The notes under the pieces: generated by a model
The model's database searches: none
Told to the model about the DNA's origin: nothing
What the model saw: the letters and a program-made list of their open reading frames with translations, nothing else
Assembly: GCA_015179125.1 (NCBI GenBank)
Contig: WHVA01000091.1
Coordinates: 1-64,000, forward strand
Direction of reading: 5' to 3'
Length of the DNA stretch: 64,000 nucleotides
Source of the DNA: Gautieria morchelliformis
Taxonomy: Eukaryota > Basidiomycota > Agaricomycetes > Gomphales > Gomphaceae
Position numbers and translations under genes: made by a program
Part shown: positions 21,920 through 33,222 of the stretch, piece by piece
Position numbering within the stretch: position 1 is the stretch's first letter
Layout: each line of letters starts with the position of its first letter

Positions 21920-22778
21920 TAGGATTGAGTCCATTGTCTGGGAGTCAGCACAGGATAGGAGGCATTTAGGTCCCAAGGCATATTGTCTTGATGTGCTCTT
22001 TGTTAGCTCACCTCTCCATTGCTCCACATTAATATCAGCAGTTATTTCTATTGTATGTATGTCTTGTCTATTATGTATCTCAGCTCCACACCTCCTGTAT
22101 TGCTCTGACCCATCACAGCTTCTCTCCCATTCACTGATACCTTACATGCCATTCACATGTGTTATATATTGAGATTCTGGAAGTTGGAACTAGAAAGGAC
22201 AATGGATTCAATTTATGTGTTGCACCCCTGATAATCTGTTGTCCTAAGTATTTTGGATCAGAAGTCAGAAGTCGGAAAGTATTGAAGCAAGTCAAAGGTC
22301 GGAAATTAAGTCGGAAGGTGGAAGGTGGAGAGACAGAGGTTCTGCAATACTAGCTGTGCTAAGAACAGGAGATAGAGTGAAGGAAATCACATATCGAAGG
22401 TGATTGTCTGATTGCAGAATCAAGAGCATACATGAGGAGGTTTTTATACAAAGAGCTGATGCAACATGTAATGTTGTACTACTAAGCATGTTCTGAAGAA
22501 AGCGGAAGTTGGGTGTTTAGTGTCATGTGTCAGTGAATCATGGATGCATGAACACAGTGAATTCCCAAATGCCTTGTGCGGTGAAGGATGTGGTTCAGTG
22601 AATGGCATCAAATGTAGGGACCCTAATCTAGAGTCGAAGCAAATAGCTCATGTAGCTTGATGATGTAAAATGTGAGATTGTGTGGAAAGGCCATTCCGGG
22701 ATGAACGATCCTTTCATTGGCAAAGGTTCTCCTTTGGAGGCCCTCACCAACAGCACAGTGTGGCTCTGAAGGTGCTAA
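21920..22778. mobile_element. Decayed 1276-family LTR pieces interrupted by a 692-family LTR piece
   Basis: 21920-22158 matches the reverse complement of part of the 1276-bp LTR (compare 24040-24260). 22159-22509 is a diverged part of the 692-bp LTR family (compare 30230-30590). 22510-22778 again resembles the 1276-bp LTR 5' part (GTGAATTCCCAAATGCC). All are diverged by many transitions, and borders are approximate. Confidence 0.6.
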
Positions 22779-23600
22779 TGGATCTAATGACAACACATGA
22801 TATCAGTTGCCGATTTACAGCTAGTCAAGCCCTCAAGTTCCTGGAAAGCTTTGCTTCCAAGTTGAGGCTAGAGCAACTGCAGTTTCCTGTGCCACCTTGG
22901 AAGGGTGCGGTTGCCAAAAACCACTTCACCTAATTAACATGTAGCAGACACAGTACCCTCAGCTGTAGTGCAGTGCAGATGAATGAAAACATGCACAGGC
23001 GAGCGCCAGGGGCCAAGCGTGGCCATTGGGAGAGCAACCCGGCTTGGGAGATTGGGCCAGACAAGTCCTAATGTATAAATAAATTGTGGAAGTATAGCCC
23101 TATATGTGAGGTAATATACAGCAGTCCACGACATGTGGCACTCTTGAGAATTTTTAAAAATTAACTTGGAAGGTGGCTACCTTGGAACACCAAATCTCGA
23201 AGAATACCGCGATGCGCACACTTAGTTCAGAATGTATTCGAACGACAGTTCAAGACTTGGAGAAACATTGCTCACTTCTTTGCTGCCCATCGCACAGAGT
23301 TCGATTTTGCCTTGTATACCAACTTCAGATCATGAATCCAGGATGCAGCCAGAAGCGAAGTGATGGAGGAAGGAAGACAAGGAACTGCAGCTTAGATCAT
23401 CCCAGTGATTTAGTTCAGAACATATGAGGAGGGGCTCAATCAAAGTGCATTTCCACATAACAAACGGGTAAGATCTCGCTCTCAGCTAGTCCTTGTACCC
23501 ACCTTCCACGAAGTTGGTGCAATGGGTTAGACAGATTATTAGGTTTTGGCAGAAGGGAGATACAAGGGTGCAGTTGCCAAAAACTACTTCACCTAATTAA
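22779..23600 (+). pseudogene. Inverted, rearranged fragment of the tandem-unit kinase segment
   Basis: 22779-22909 encodes a diverged piece of the kinase last exon (MTTHDISCRFTASQALKFLE). 22910-23490 matches the reverse complement of about 37390-38000 (unit 1), including the non-kinase exon at its end. 23505-23600 matches the kinase C-terminus (LVQWVRQIIRFWQKGD...). A deletion and a duplication separate the blocks. It shows that the 5.5-kb unit has spread beyond the tandem array. Confidence 0.7.
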
Positions 23601-23929
23601 CATGTAGCAGACATGGTACCCTCAGTTGTAGTGCAGTGCAGGTGAGCGCAAACATGCTTCAGAGGCTTCATGATGTTATGGTCGTTCCAAGCACAGGCAA
23701 GTGCCAGGGGCAAAGCCCAAGCTGAGGTCTGCAGGCCCAGCAAAATGGAAACCAATGGAAGTGCCGGAGGACCAGTCTGGACCTGAGGTAAGTGTGGTTT
23801 TGTTGGGCTCAGGTTTAGCTGACTTGGTATCTAGCATGATCTGTGCGACAAGTGTCATCAGTGAAGATGAGAGGCAAAGACTCATGAGTGAAGTCCCAGT
23901 CCTTTCTAAGAGGTAGCAGTCTAGAAGGG

Positions 23930-24265
23930 GAGAATCAGGACAATGATCCTGATGTGGCAAGGTAGTGCACAAGGTAGACATATAATAATTGAACTAGGGA
24001 ATATACATATGAATGCAGGCTACTTATACTGAAGGCATGTTAGGTATCAGTGAATGGGAAAGAGGCCATGAGGCAGAACAATACTCCTGGGAGGTATGCA
24101 GCTGAGATACATAATAGACAAAGCACATATACAATAGAAATAACTGCAGCTACAAATGTGAAACAATGGAGAGGTGAGCTAGTGAAGAGCACATCGAGAC
24201 AAAACACCTTGGGAGCTGCATGCCTCCTATCCTGTGGTGAATCCCAGCCCATGGGCTCTATCCTG
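23930..24265 (-). mobile_element. Decayed 1276-family LTR fragment
   Basis: Opposite in orientation to 21920-22158 and alignable with it and with 29100-29300 (shared CCATTGTTTCA, ...TATTCACTGATACC blocks). No target duplication could be assigned. Confidence 0.55.
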
Positions 24266-25912
24266 GATGAAAGGCAGGCAGGGTGTGGCGTGAATGCTTC
24301 TTAACAATACAAACACCCATGTGGGCGCAGGGCCAACAGATGATGGGGTTAGTAGTGGTGAGGAAAAAGCAGGACCAAGACATACTGGTCTGGGAGGAAG
24401 TTCAATGGCAGTGAGAGAAAAGGAGGGGGGAGAAGGAGGGTCAACAGTAATTGAGAGCAGTGAGAGAATGAGCTGTGGGTGTGGCTGCACGACTGGCGTG
24501 TATTGTTAAAATAAATGGAATGGACCAGTTCTATTGGTTTGATATATAACTAATGGCTTTTTTAAATTGGATAACACTCGACTCAAGCCAGGATATTGGT
24601 CTAGAAATCGATGTGCCGCACCAAAATTGGTGCATGCCTTGGAAAGCTGGCACCTGGGTGCCGAGTTAGAAGATAAAATACTACGGGACCTGGAAGTCTG
24701 TATGGAGACCTCAGACATGATGGGAATCACAGAAGATACCCATAGAGGGACATGCCAAGTGGCTACCTCAGGAGAGAGGTACAGAGATGGCAACTGCCTT
24801 GCCAAGTGTGCTGCATACATGCAGCACAAGACATATAAAGATTTATTTTCTATTCAATTCCCCTGACTAGTCCCACTGACTACGAGCTATGTTTCATGTA
24901 GGCAGGGTCTTTGTACATCATCCCCAGGTCCCTGCATGGATAGTGATCCACTATCCACAAGTCTATTCCTGCTCCACAGCTGCATACAGCCTGTGGAGCA
25001 TTTCCTATATCAAAACTCACTATCTTGACCCATTTTCCCACTATTTTGAATCCTAGTAGTTACTGACTTTTTAGTATAAGTAGCTACTATCAAATGTATG
25101 ATAAAATCATCCAGAAAAATACTGTTTCACCCCTGAAGCACCTATATGCATGTTTGATTGCTATAGAGCTAAGTTCTAGATAGTTTTCTCTAGTTCATCA
25201 TTGATAGTCTACTACTATTGGTTACTCTACACTGACCCAAAAGCGGCGCTTCGGGTCCACCGTTCCTCTGTTCTTCCCTGTCTCCTTGTCAACCCAGTCA
25301 TGTGACTGACAGCCTCGCATGCTGCCGGACACCCACTGAGCTTTGTCAGCCTATGCATGTACCCTGCACAAGGGGTGCACAACATGCACCACTACTCCCT
25401 GAGTTCAGAATAGTATCTATTCTTAATTATCTAACTATAAACATAAAATGTATTAGTAATCAAGAATGTTTATAATGGACTAATCAGCTGCCCAATAGCT
25501 ATGGGTGAGACATGGAAGTGATACTTAATGGACAGTTTGCATACTGCTGAATGAAGCAGGTGTGCATAGTGAGTGGAGGTTAAATGAGCTTAAAATGACT
25601 ATGGATGAGAGAACAGCAATAAGCTTTCACAAACATGAAAAGACAGCTGAAGTGACCTTATTGATAGTATCATCTATATCTCACAGTATAGCACTGGGCT
25701 GCTATTGAGAACGTCTCCCCCCTAATCCCGGTGCCCTCCCCTAGCTCTACCAGGGCTGCTAGGGCCAAGTTCTCAGTGGGCATGGGTAGGCCTCGAGGGT
25801 ACACGGGTGCATTCGCATGTCCTGTGCTGCTGCCAGTACCCTCAGTGATCCCGTGGACATATGCGGATGGCTTCCATGCACGGTAGCCCCTACCCTGCAG
25901 CTGGTCTGCTGG
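24266..25912. other. No gene recognised
   Basis: Short frames only. No motif, repeat array or element end could be supported in these 1.6 kb. Confidence 0.4.
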
Positions 25913-26109
25913 TGTAAAGATGTTGATCTTAGAGCCTTGTGTCACAAGGGCAGACAGAACTTAACCAAGGTGTGGTATTCTGGATGCTACGTAGTGACAG
26001 TGTAAGGTAAGATTCGATGGGGACCGCCGGGCAGTTCCCACACATGAACTATACAGTGGGTCCCTAAGGGGCCCACTGGTATTACATAAGCTACTATGTA
26101 AATAGGTTA
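25913..26109 (-). repeat. Gypsy-2 3' LTR remnant
   Basis: Begins TGTAAAGATGTTGATC and contains the CAGTGGGTCCCTAAGGGGCC core found in 15144-15350 and 60054-60267. The inner end is degraded, so its edge is approximate. Confidence 0.7.
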
Positions 26110-26163
26110 TCCCCTCTGTGAACAACTTAGGGACCATAGAGATCATCCATAATAGAGTCCTCA

Positions 26164-26557
26164 CACTGCAGGCATATAAAATTTTTCTTGTATGAAAAAC
26201 TTTTCAAAAAACTGTAAAGATATTGCAAACATTTTTAGTGTTTTTTATGTAAAAAAAACTATAATAAAATTTTGTGTTTTTTTGTTGAGCAAGAAATTTG
26301 TAAAAAAATTCAAAGTTTTTTTCAGGGTTTTTTATGGGTTTCTTTGTGTTTTCACAAAGAAACTTATAAAAAAAAAATATAAAAAACCCTGCAAAAAACT
26401 TCAAACTTTTTTACAATTTTCTTGCTCAACAAATTCTAACAAAAACACAAAATTATGTTAAAGTTTTTTTACATTAAAAACACTAAAAAAATTTGGAATA
26501 TCTTTACAGTTTTTTGAATGGTTTTTCAGACCAGAAACAATTTATATGCCTCCAGTG
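26164..26557. mobile_element. 394-bp near-perfect palindromic CACTG element (foldback MITE)
   Basis: Begins CACTGCAGGCATATAA and ends TTATATGCCTCCAGTG. The whole element folds into one ~190-bp AT-rich stem centred near 26350. It is flanked by the 3-bp duplication TCA on both sides. CACT(A/G) termini with 3-bp target duplication are the signature of the EnSpm/CACTA superfamily. The frames that cross it are composition artefacts. It sits in the 3' part of the Gypsy-2 extra ORF. Confidence 0.8.
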
Positions 26558-27474
26558 TCAAGGGATTCCGACATGTTCATGTCGGTGTCATAGGAGGCCA
26601 GCGGGGCATGCTGCTCCACCGGCGATGCCCTCATAAGCATGGAGTCATATGGGTGCAGTAGGGGTGCTGCATCCTGGGTGGGGTCGCCATCTGGTCGTGG
26701 GGGCCCGTGTCCTTGCGGAGTAGGGCCTCCATGGCTGGGTCATCAGCTGGTGATGGTGGCCAGATACTGGCAAGCTCTTGATCGAGCTGTGCCTGGGTGA
26801 GTGGGAGTGAGGCTGCTGCTCTTGTGTGCTCGATCTCGAGGACCTTTGCTGGCCCTCATGGGCCACAGCGCTGAACGCCGTGCTGGTGGCTGTGCTGAAC
26901 GTATTGTTCAATGCGTGCTACGCATTCACGTGTCACGCCAGTGTATCGGGCCAGCCATCACGCAATTTTGGCCAGCGGGATGTCTGGGCTAGCACAGCCC
27001 CCTATAGGGTAGGGGCCCATGATGGATAACTGGAGGCTGGTGCTCTGTGGTGTCAGACACTCCCCTGGTGTCTATGAGGCTTGACCATTGGTCGGTTGAG
27101 CTGAACAGGTCATTGAGTCTTGCCCTGTGGGGTGATGCGACCCCTTCGACCCGGGGCACGATGGCCTTCAACCACATGCAGATGTCCATGTCTGCGAGGT
27201 TGAGGCTCCCATCTGTGTTGTTGTGGATTGTGGAAGGTATCCCTTCCAGGTTGTGGATCCAGCCCCTGAGGACGACTGCTATGTTGAGTGGTGTGCCGCC
27301 CGCTATCACGAAGCAATCCCATTTGGGATTGCAGGTGCATTGCTCATGCTCAATGCACTTGAATGCGCTGATTATCTCACGTGTGCGCAGGTGCTGCGGC
27401 ATTTCCTTCGCGCACAAGAAGCTCGGTGAAGTGAGTGTCGTCATGCGGGCAGATGTCGTACCATTGTGTACACT

Positions 27475-27964
27475 TGTAAGGGCAACCCTGGCTAGTTGTG
27501 GAGATCACACTACCACACAACTGACAAGGGGAAATCCAAAGTATGTATAAATGAACGGAGTATACAAGAGAGGGGATTCTCACCTGACAAGGGGAAATCC
27601 AAAGAGAAAAGTCTAAGGACCCCCAATGTCAGCGAGCCCGTATTATACTACACTGCGCAGCAAGGGACAACACTTGGCACCCGCCATCAACCCTGCATCC
27701 CCCTGACCTCCCTGACCGTTGATCGACCCTTGATGCCACCCATTACGCGAGTCGCTTGATTTCCAACACTGTTCCGAGAGTGGAAGTCGGAAATTGGGGT
27801 GGAACTGGCAAGGCAAACAGAACTGGTGGAAGTTCTCCCAGGAGCGGAATCATTTCCGAAAGCGGAGGCGGAGATGGAATCAGAACCGGAAGCGGAGTCG
27901 GAAATGGAGTCGGAACTGGGTGTGGTGTCGGAACTGGAAATGGAAATCAGGGTGTCCCCTGACA
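27475..27964 (+). mobile_element. Solo LTR, 490-bp family (copy B)
   Basis: 490 bp, TGTAAGG...CTGACA, with a perfect target duplication ACACT on both sides (27470-27474, 27965-27969). It splits the extra ORF of Gypsy-2. Confidence 0.93.
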
Positions 27965-28729
27965 ACACTGCTGTGGTGTCTTTCCTACGGGGTGTGGCAG
28001 GAAGCCTGTCTTGGAGATTGGTGGATCTCCAAGTGGGATGATTTCCAGGTAGGGAAGGTGGACTGGGCCCGCTGTCAGTGGCAAGTCTACGTGTGGGCCA
28101 ATGTAGTGGGCCTCGACCATAGCCAGCTGCCACTGTAAGGCAGGGTCGTTGGATGTGTGCAATGGTGACGCTGCTAGGTACACGTTGGCTATGCATTCTT
28201 CGCAATGGCCATGCCATTGTGGGTGTTGGGGGTGCCATGCAAGACTTTCTTGTCCTTCTTTTTGGGCTGCTCAGCGATGTGCTGAGCCCGATCTGGGTCA
28301 TAGAAGTTCCAGGTAGAGGAGTTGGGCTGCCATCCATCTGGGTTGTTGTCGTGCACCGTGTCTGGTGGTGCACATGGCCCCTCTGTTGACACTGGAGGGG
28401 GGGGAATTATCCAGGCAGCTAGCCCCAGGGCTGCACACTCTGGCAGGGGCACCATTGCGTGTGATGATGAAGGGCTGGTGACTGGGTCAGTGGCTTGATC
28501 CAGGCATGGCCTTTTGGAGGCCGCATGTTCGAGCTGGAGGTCCTTGAGCTGCTCCTCCAGCTCTTTTAGCTTGGCATGCTCGGTGTGGAGCATATTGTCG
28601 TGGTCTTTGACCACACATTCCAACCCCTTGACCTCCTCTTTGAGGCCATGGACATCCCACAAGGGCTCCACTCAGGTGTCATGTGAGACAGCCCTTGGGA
28701 ACCACGCCCAGGCTGCATCAACGGCATTG

Positions 28730-29884
28730 TGTCATGACTCATTTATTCTTGTATCCAGTTACCCCCATTTTCCCTTTCATCCTGCCATCTCTACATTCAC
28801 TCTTTGCCGAATTCTCCAAATGACCATTTGCTATTTGCATCATTCACCAGTAGTAACGCCATCAAACATGATTGACATCCTCTAACCGGTATCACTGGCC
28901 CCATCACCTTCCTGATTCAACCCCTTTTGGGTGTTCCTATGGCTGGTATGCATTTTGGGATGTCCTACCCATAGATCATGCAGGATTGACCTGGTATACC
29001 AAGAGCCCGTGCAGGGTAACATATATGCAGGTCTCAAGACTTGTTTTCTTACATAGGTACCTTTGTCCTCTTCCCTCCCCATTGTTTCATGTTTGCACTC
29101 CTCCTTAGTTCTATTGTATATGTGTTTCATCTATTTGTATCCTGACTGCGCACCCCTATCCAACCCTGACTCATGACGGCCTCTTTCCTATTCACTGATA
29201 TTATATGAGCATTCGGTATAAGTAGCTTACATTCACATGTATATTCTGCAGTTCAATTATCATACGTCCATCTTGTGCAAACTTGACCTCGCTGTGATCA
29301 TCGTCTTGATCCTTCTCCTGTAGATTTCTATCTTCGACCAGACGAGGACTTAGGCATCACTGGTGAGTTCTCATACCTCATCTTCGTTACCTTAGCCTTC
29401 GAACCATTTTCTGTGCTGGTTACATCATCAAGTGCCACGGGCTATTTCACTACGACTGTAGATAGGGCGAGCTCCATTCGGGCAGTCCTCTTATCATGTG
29501 AACATTTGTTGGTTCACCTATTCGCCGAATGGCATACTTATTTGCACAAGTTATTCGGGCATTCGCTGTGTTCACTAATACACGATATTAATGCCTAAAA
29601 ACCAATCTTGACAAAGGGCTCCGAAGGAGCACGTTCGCTGGCAAAAGGGTTGTTACTACTAGACAAGCTTTCTGTGGAACCTTGCACGTTACATTGTCAA
29701 GTAGCATGAGCTATTTCACTTCGACTGTAGACAGGGTGAGCTCCATTTGTGTAACCCCCTTACCTTGTAAACCTTTATTGGCTTTACATTGTTCACCAAA
29801 CTACATCCCTCATTGCACAAGCTGTTTGGGCATTTGCTATGTTCACTAATACACATTATTAACGCCTAAAATCCAATCTTGACA
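28730..29884 (-). mobile_element. 1276-family LTR with partial tandem duplication, in Gypsy-2
   Basis: 28730-29613 runs from TGTCATGAC to ...CCAATCTTGACA (reverse orientation). 29614-29884 repeats the terminal ~270 bp and again ends CCAATCTTGACA. Comparison with the intact sequence at 62030 shows that the surrounding Gypsy sequence resumes directly afterwards. Flanks CATTG and TATTA look like a decayed duplication of CATTA. Confidence 0.8.
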
Positions 29885-30227
29885 TATTACTGATGTCTTC
29901 GTCCTTCAGGTTCACCTTGCGGGTGCTTGTCACAGCCCTCAGGTGTGCAGCATATGTTGCGCAGGTGTCACAATTGTCTGGGTGGACAATTGCTAGGGCA
30001 TCTTCCCACCCCACGATCATCCAGTGCTCATGGGTGACAGGTGCATGAAGGATGCCGGCGGCCTCTTGTTTTGGGGCCATTGATTGTGGCTCGGACATTG
30101 ATTGACGTCTATCCCATCTTTGGATGGCATCATCTTCATTAGGAGATGATGGTGGTGGTGGTTGCTTCGAAGAAGCGATGCGCCTCAGAAAGATCTGAGG
30201 TGAAGGTTTCTCTGCACCATGACTGGC

Positions 30228-30919
30228 TGTTACGTATCGAGATTTCCACTAAGTCGGAACTGGAAAGGACAGCGGCTTCAACTTATAGGTTGTGCCCCCA
30301 ATGAACTATTGTCCTAAGTATTTCGGAACTGAGTCGAAAGACGGAAAGTACCGAACCAAAGGTTTGGTCGGAACTTGTGTTGGAACTGAGGTGGAAGGCG
30401 GAAGACGGAAGGCTGAGAGAGACTGAGATCTTGCTAGACTCGCTGTGCTAAGAACAGGAGATGGAGCGAAGGAAATCAAGTATCGAAGGTGATTATCTGA
30501 TTGCAGAATAACAGACATACATGAGGGGGTTTTATACAAAGCGCAGAACAACAAGTAATGGTATTGTACTAAGCAAATTCCGGAGGAAGCGGAAGTCGAG
30601 TAGACAATGTGTGGGAACTAACTATTGGGAACAATGGGACTACAAGGGGGGGTTCAGGGTAAGGTAGACCAATGGCAAAGAACAAGGGGTCGGAAAAACA
30701 TATCTGACAACGAACTACAAGGGTGACCGGATATGTGGTTTTGATGAACGATGAGGTGGGTCCGGTGGGTCCGAGTAATAGAGCCGAAAGAACAAGGGAA
30801 ATGTACAAGGGGCGGAATGTCGGAAATGTCGGAGGGGCGGAATGTGTTGCAGAATTATCTGAGGGGCGGAATGTGTTGCGGAACTGAGGGTCGGAAGTCG
30901 GAAATGAACGGTCGTAACA
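30228..30919 (+). mobile_element. Solo LTR, 692-bp family, in Gypsy-2
   Basis: TGTTACG...CGTAACA with 7-bp inverted ends and a perfect target duplication CTGGC (30223-30227, 30920-30924). It lies between the extra ORF and the chromodomain of Gypsy-2. It is rich in GGAA/TCGGAA words. Confidence 0.92.
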
Positions 30920-30924
30920 CTGGC

Positions 30925-31499
30925 ACATCGCATGGTATGCACGTGACTGACATATCTAGTGTCGCTTGGGCAAGTCGCGTGGCTTGCCCACTCCCTGGAG
31001 CTCTAGGTAATGATCCAGGGCTTCTAGATCCTTGCATGACGACATGGGTTCCCATGTTATGTTGCCTAGGGTCCAGCGGACCTGGAGTTCCAGGTCCATC
31101 GAGTTTATCCAGCGGTGTGCAATAATCTTGTCGACAAGTTACTCTTCATCATCATTTGACCTGAAGTTTTAAAATGAATTGGCTTCCCAGTGGGGAAACA
31201 GCTTGTCGTTATTAGCCTCGTATTGTCATACGAGGCTTGAGTGAAAAACCGGCAAGATATGGTGGCTTTTCAGCTTGTCAGGTAACTGTAGGGTTACCAT
31301 TGAGGCTTAATTATGTGCCTCTACCATGCGGTATGGTCTGATGTACCATGGTATGAGTTTCCTGGCCCTTCCCTTCGGCAGGGTCAGGTTTTGAGTTGAC
31401 AGGTATACATGGTCGTTGGCTGTGTACCTGTCGCTCAGGTTCCTTATGGTAAGTGTCATGTAGGACCTTTGGCAGGTCCATGTTCTCTTTGATGCTCAT
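30925..31499 (-). pseudogene. Gypsy-2 integrase C-terminus and chromodomain remnant
   Basis: Minus-strand reading gives NDHVYLSTQNLTLPKGRARK (about 31440-31370) and, with stops, a chromodomain-like tail (AHRWINS.DLELQVRWTLGN.TWEP) near 31130-31030. Collinear with 62440-62900. Non-functional. Confidence 0.8.
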
Positions 31500-32040
31500 T
31501 GTCAAGATTGGTTTTTAGGCGTTAATATCGTGTATTAGTGAACACAGCGAATGCCCGAATAACTTGTGCGAATAAGTATGCTGTTCGGCGAATAGGTGAA
31601 CCAATAAATGTTCACAAGATAAGAGGGCTGCCCAAGCGGAGCTCGCCCTATCTACAGTCATAGCGAAATAGCCCGTGGCACTTGACGATGTAATGTACAA
31701 GGTGTCATGGAAGGGTTGTCTAAGTCGCGACAATCCACCCCTATCCAACCCTGACTCGTGACGGCCTCTTTCCTATTCGCTGATACCTTACGAGCATTCA
31801 ATATAAGTAGTTTGCATTTCGCATGTATATTCCCCAGTTCAATTATCATACGTCGTCCATCTTGTGAAAACTTGACCTCGCTGTGATCATCGTGTTGAGC
31901 CTTCTCCTGGAGATTTCTATCTTCGACCAGAAGAGGACTTAGGCATCACTGGTGAGTTCTCATACTTCATCTTCGTTACCTTAGCCTTCGAACTATTTTC
32001 TGTGCTGACGGCGAAGGGCTCTGAAGGAGCACCTTCGCTG
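31500..32040. mobile_element. Rearranged 1276-family LTR (head-to-head halves)
   Basis: 31500-31735 reads like the start of the LTR at 18084 (TGTCAAGATTGG...). 31736-32040 reads like its reverse complement (compare 29150-29430), ending CACCTTCGCTGGTGAAG. An internal inversion or two abutting copies would explain it. Confidence 0.75.
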
Positions 32041-32590
32041 GTGAAGTGAAAAGGTGGGCCTTTACCCTCTCTCCCTGGGACTCCCAATCCCCTGTGTCCT
32101 TGAGTGAGCAGATGCACTGACAATAAGCCCCCTGCCCCCTGCTGGCCTGGCTCCTTGAGCCATTTACCACTCCCTCTTGGAGAGGCAAGTACTCCCTCTC
32201 TCTGCTTGCGTGTTTGCACATGTGGTGGGTCTGGTGTGATAAGTAATTCTTTAATACCATTAACTACCCCTGTGCAGTGTTTACCTTAACTAACCCTGTG
32301 CGAAAACACAGGTCTACTGGCTAGTATGGATGTAAGATCCATTGAAAAAAGGGCCTTATTGTGAGTGGATAGTCCATACTGTGAGTGGTTAGGGGACATT
32401 GAAACTACATATTTTGTGTACATTAAATACAAATTAAAATACATATTTAATCAGGCTTTAGCAACACCTCTTTGTATACAATATTAGATGTTTTGTTCCC
32501 CTCCCCCAAAGAAGATGGACTCTGTTCAGATTAGTGCCTCTTGATACTCCAACATAAAACTGACCATGTGAAAATACTGCATATCACAAG
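32041..32590. other. No gene recognised
   Basis: Unassigned sequence with repeated TGAGTGGATAG/TGAGTGGTTAG words near 32360-32390. Confidence 0.35.
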
Positions 32591-32599
32591 TCCATTCCT

Positions 32600-33075
32600 C
32601 CCATGCCCCTGTGCTGCGGACTGGGATATGCCTGGATGTGGCACAGCGCTGGGTAGGGACTGCCAGGGACCTGTGGGATGAGCCTGGATGCCCTGACTGC
32701 CAGGGCCCATGGGATAAGCCTGGATGTGCTGTGACCACTGCTAGGTTGGATACCCATGCTTTTCCCAGGGGTTAGGTCAAACACATCAGTAAGGTCAAAC
32801 ACATTGGGTAAATAAAACTTGGGATAAGTAAACCTAGTTTGGATAAATAAAACTCATTCAGATAAGTAAAACTCATTGGGATAAATGAATCATTCATATA
32901 AGTAAAACACATCTTATTGCAATTGGAAGTAGCTACAAGTAGCACATCAGGGTAGGCAATGTCCCCACACATTTCCGCCATGTCTGTGTGCCCCTCATGT
33001 GTAGCATGTCCCTGCATATAGCATGTGTTCCTGTGCATAGCATGTGTTCCCGCGCATAGCATGTGTTCCCATGTA
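32600..33075. repeat. Cluster of three short tandem arrays
   Basis: 32610-32725: imperfect ~50-bp units (GGGAT(A/G)AGCCTGGATG...CTGCCAGGG). 32774-32915: about eight ~19-bp AT-rich units (GATAARTAAAACTCATT). 33003-33075: four ~20-bp units (GCATAGCATGTGTTCC). The last array runs directly into the gag start below. Confidence 0.7.
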
Positions 33076-33222
33076 TAATCCCCTATCCCTAGCAGTTGCT
33101 AATAGCTCCCTCTTCCAGGACATCCAGTTATCCTTGCCTAGTTTGGGTTTGATATCCCTGAACTTGTGGATATCGTGTTTCGGCGTGATGTGCCCCGGTG
33201 TCGTTGCTGTAGATTGTGCCAT
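33073..33222 (-). pseudogene. Copia-type gag N-terminal fragment
   Basis: ATG at 33222; 50 residues include KPKLGKDNWMSWKRELLATA, a typical start of Copia gag (L....NW..W). The frame then enters the GCATAGCATGTG minisatellite. Nothing else of the element is seen. Confidence 0.6.

Larger units (their letters stand above)
26560..30111 (-). pseudogene. Gypsy-2 post-chromodomain extra ORF, decayed
   Basis: Minus-strand counterpart of 60301-62291. From right to left it has the N-terminal block EHWMIVGWEDALAIVHPD...CATYAAHLRA (30000), a coiled-coil block (28671 down to about 28520), a Pro/Ser-rich region, PKKKDKKVLHGTPNTHNG, DPALQWQLAMVEAHYIGP, and then, beyond the solo LTR, TQWYDICPHD, AGGTPLNIAVVLRGWIHN and TDQWSSL. 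Two LTR insertions and the CACTG element interrupt it, and several frames are shifted. The 28189-28671 segment is still open for 160 codons. Function unknown; see Gypsy-3. Confidence 0.75.
25913..31499 (-). mobile_element. Gypsy-2: minus-strand Gypsy element, 5'-truncated, with four nested insertions
   Basis: Collinear with Gypsy-3 (60054-64000): 3' LTR remnant, extra ORF, chromodomain and integrase C-terminus, in that order from left to right. Insertions: CACTG element 26164-26557, solo LTR 27475-27964, LTR block 28730-29884, solo LTR 30228-30919. Homology stops at 31499, where a rearranged 1276-family LTR begins. Many stops and shifts are present. Confidence 0.85.

Noticed and set aside
25670..25945. 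91-codon minus-strand frame overlapping the Gypsy-2 LTR
   Set aside because: Crosses an LTR edge, has no motif and no counterpart in Gypsy-3.
26192..26461. 89- and 66-codon frames rich in Lys/Phe
   Set aside because: They are the two arms of the AT-rich palindromic CACTG element read as protein.
32774..32915. Possible CRISPR-like spaced repeats
   Set aside because: Units are contiguous and degenerate, without constant spacers, in a eukaryotic context; a minisatellite.
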